Assembly: GCA_003164655.1 (NCBI GenBank)
Contig: PLTW01000049.1
Span: 1,897-7,860 of the forward strand
Reading direction: 5' to 3'
Source: Actinomycetota bacterium
Lineage (GTDB): Bacteria; Actinomycetota; Thermoleophilia; UBA2241
Length of the DNA stretch: 5,964 nucleotides
In this document: piece by piece, positions 5,459 through 5,964 of the stretch
Numbering within the stretch: position 1 is the first letter of the stretch
Layout of the letters: each line of letters begins with the position of its first letter
Position numbers and translations under genes: made by a program
Notes under the pieces: model-generated
The model's database searches: none
What the model was told of the DNA's origin: nothing
Seen by the model: the letters and a program-made list of their open reading frames with translations, nothing else

Positions 5459-5713
5459 GGCTGCTCTCCCTTCTTGCTTTTCTTCGGGCTCCCGCCCAAC
5501 AGCGAGGCAGCCGTTGGCGGCGAGCCACAGACATAGACGGCTCCTGTCGTAAGCGACCATACCACCCGCACCGCACGAAGCGGCCGAGGCGCCGGGGGCA
5601 ATCGTCCTCACCAGCGACGGCAGCGGAACGGTTACCGGAAGGCGTTCTCGGAGAAGCTCATGCCACCGGCCCCCCGCGGGGGCATCGGCAGCCGAGAGGG
5701 AGCTTGAGGCCGA
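5459..5713. promoter_or_regulatory. Divergent control region, ferritin-like / H+-ATPase
   Basis: These 255 bp separate two divergent starts and must hold both promoters, but no clear -35/-10 pair stands out. AAGGGAG (minus strand, about 5467-5473) is the ribosome binding site of the ferritin-like gene. A perfect 12-bp palindrome CCCCCGCGGGGG lies at 5671-5682, about 31 bases before the ATPase start, loosely flanked by TGCC (5661) and GGCA (5687). It could form a leader hairpin or an operator. A shorter CGGTTACCG palindrome is at 5629-5637. I do not see a recognisable Fur/IdeR box. Confidence 0.4.
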
Positions 5714-5964
5714 GTGAGATCCGATACCGCCCAGTCCCAGGCCGGCGAGTCGAAACCAGCGTCCGATCCCACCGCGAGCGACGATCTGCAATCCCTTCCC
5801 CTGCCGGATGTCGAGCGGCGGCTGGAGTCTTCGCCCGACGGCCTCAGCCAGGCCGAGGCGCAGAAGCGGCTGGCTCACTACGGGCCCAACGAGATCGCCG
5901 AGCACAGAGCCAATCCGGTCCTGAAACTGCTGGCCTATTTCTGGGGCCCCATCCCGTGGATGAT
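5714..5964 (+). CDS. P-type H+-ATPase (P3A class), N-terminal part
   Basis: Only the first 83 residues are inside the window; the gene runs off the right edge. After a hydrophilic, serine/aspartate-rich lead of about 29 residues comes the cation-ATPase N-terminal domain: LPDVERRLESSPDGLSQAEA, then KRLAHYGPNEIAEHRANPVL, then LAYFWGPIPWM. The YGPNEI and YFWGPIPWM pair is the signature of plasma-membrane-type proton pumps (P3A) found in fungi, plants and some bacteria and archaea, which expel H+ at the cost of ATP. The catalytic DKTGT aspartate and the transmembrane core lie beyond the window. The GTG at 5714 is the first possible start after an in-frame TGA at 5705-5707, with GAGGGAG at 5696-5702 as ribosome binding site. 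It is divergent from the ferritin-like gene. Assignment of the family is strong; ion specificity is by family resemblance. Confidence 0.85.
   Translation, partial: MRSDTAQSQAGESKPASDPTASDDLQSLPLPDVERRLESSPDGLSQAEAQKRLAHYGPNEIAEHRANPVLKLLAYFWGPIPWM

Noticed and set aside
5459..5905. N-terminal extension of the ferritin-like protein, and overlap with the ATPase start
   Set aside because: The ATG at 5458 has a good ribosome binding site and gives the family's normal length. The extension overlaps the ATPase coding region and is not protein-like.

Overview
The window is GC-rich throughout, by eye about 70% G+C. Its genes have strong G/C third-codon preference and many GTG starts (five of the seven genes use GTG). 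This suits a high-GC bacterium, most likely an actinobacterium or Thermoleophilia-like soil lineage. That placement is an inference from composition and gene style, not from a marker gene.

Layout from left to right. Bases 1-360 hold no convincing gene, apart from a possible short C-terminal tail ending at 58 and an imperfect inverted repeat. A 130-residue helical protein of unknown function (361-753, +) is followed by a stand-alone DJ-1/PfpI-family protein resembling isonitrile hydratase (916-1518, +). It converges on a classical short-chain dehydrogenase/reductase (1569-2315, -), and a 27-bp direct repeat covers the DJ-1 stop codon. The SDR is divergent from a PLP-dependent class III aminotransferase (2459-3844, +) that looks like the HpnO-like subgroup. 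The 143 bp between them contain a second tandem repeat. The aminotransferase converges on a GAF-GGDEF diguanylate cyclase (3890-5041, -). Next is a 98-residue ferritin-like protein of the encapsulin-associated type (5162-5458, -). It is divergent from the start of a P-type H+-ATPase of the P3A class (5714 to the window end, +).

The seven genes do not form one operon or an obvious pathway. They are mostly single genes in alternating orientation, with generous spacers. The SDR/aminotransferase pair shares a divergent control region and could work together on an aldehyde or ketone and an amine, but no substrate can be read from the sequence. The ferritin-like protein and the proton pump share another divergent spacer.

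I found no convincing new multi-gene system, mobile element, CRISPR array or RNA gene. The most unusual points are: an apparent internal duplication inside the catalytic GGDEF domain together with a lost inhibitory-site arginine; an encapsulin-type ferritin with no shell gene beside it; and two unrelated short direct repeats with near-identical periods (29 and 27 bp).
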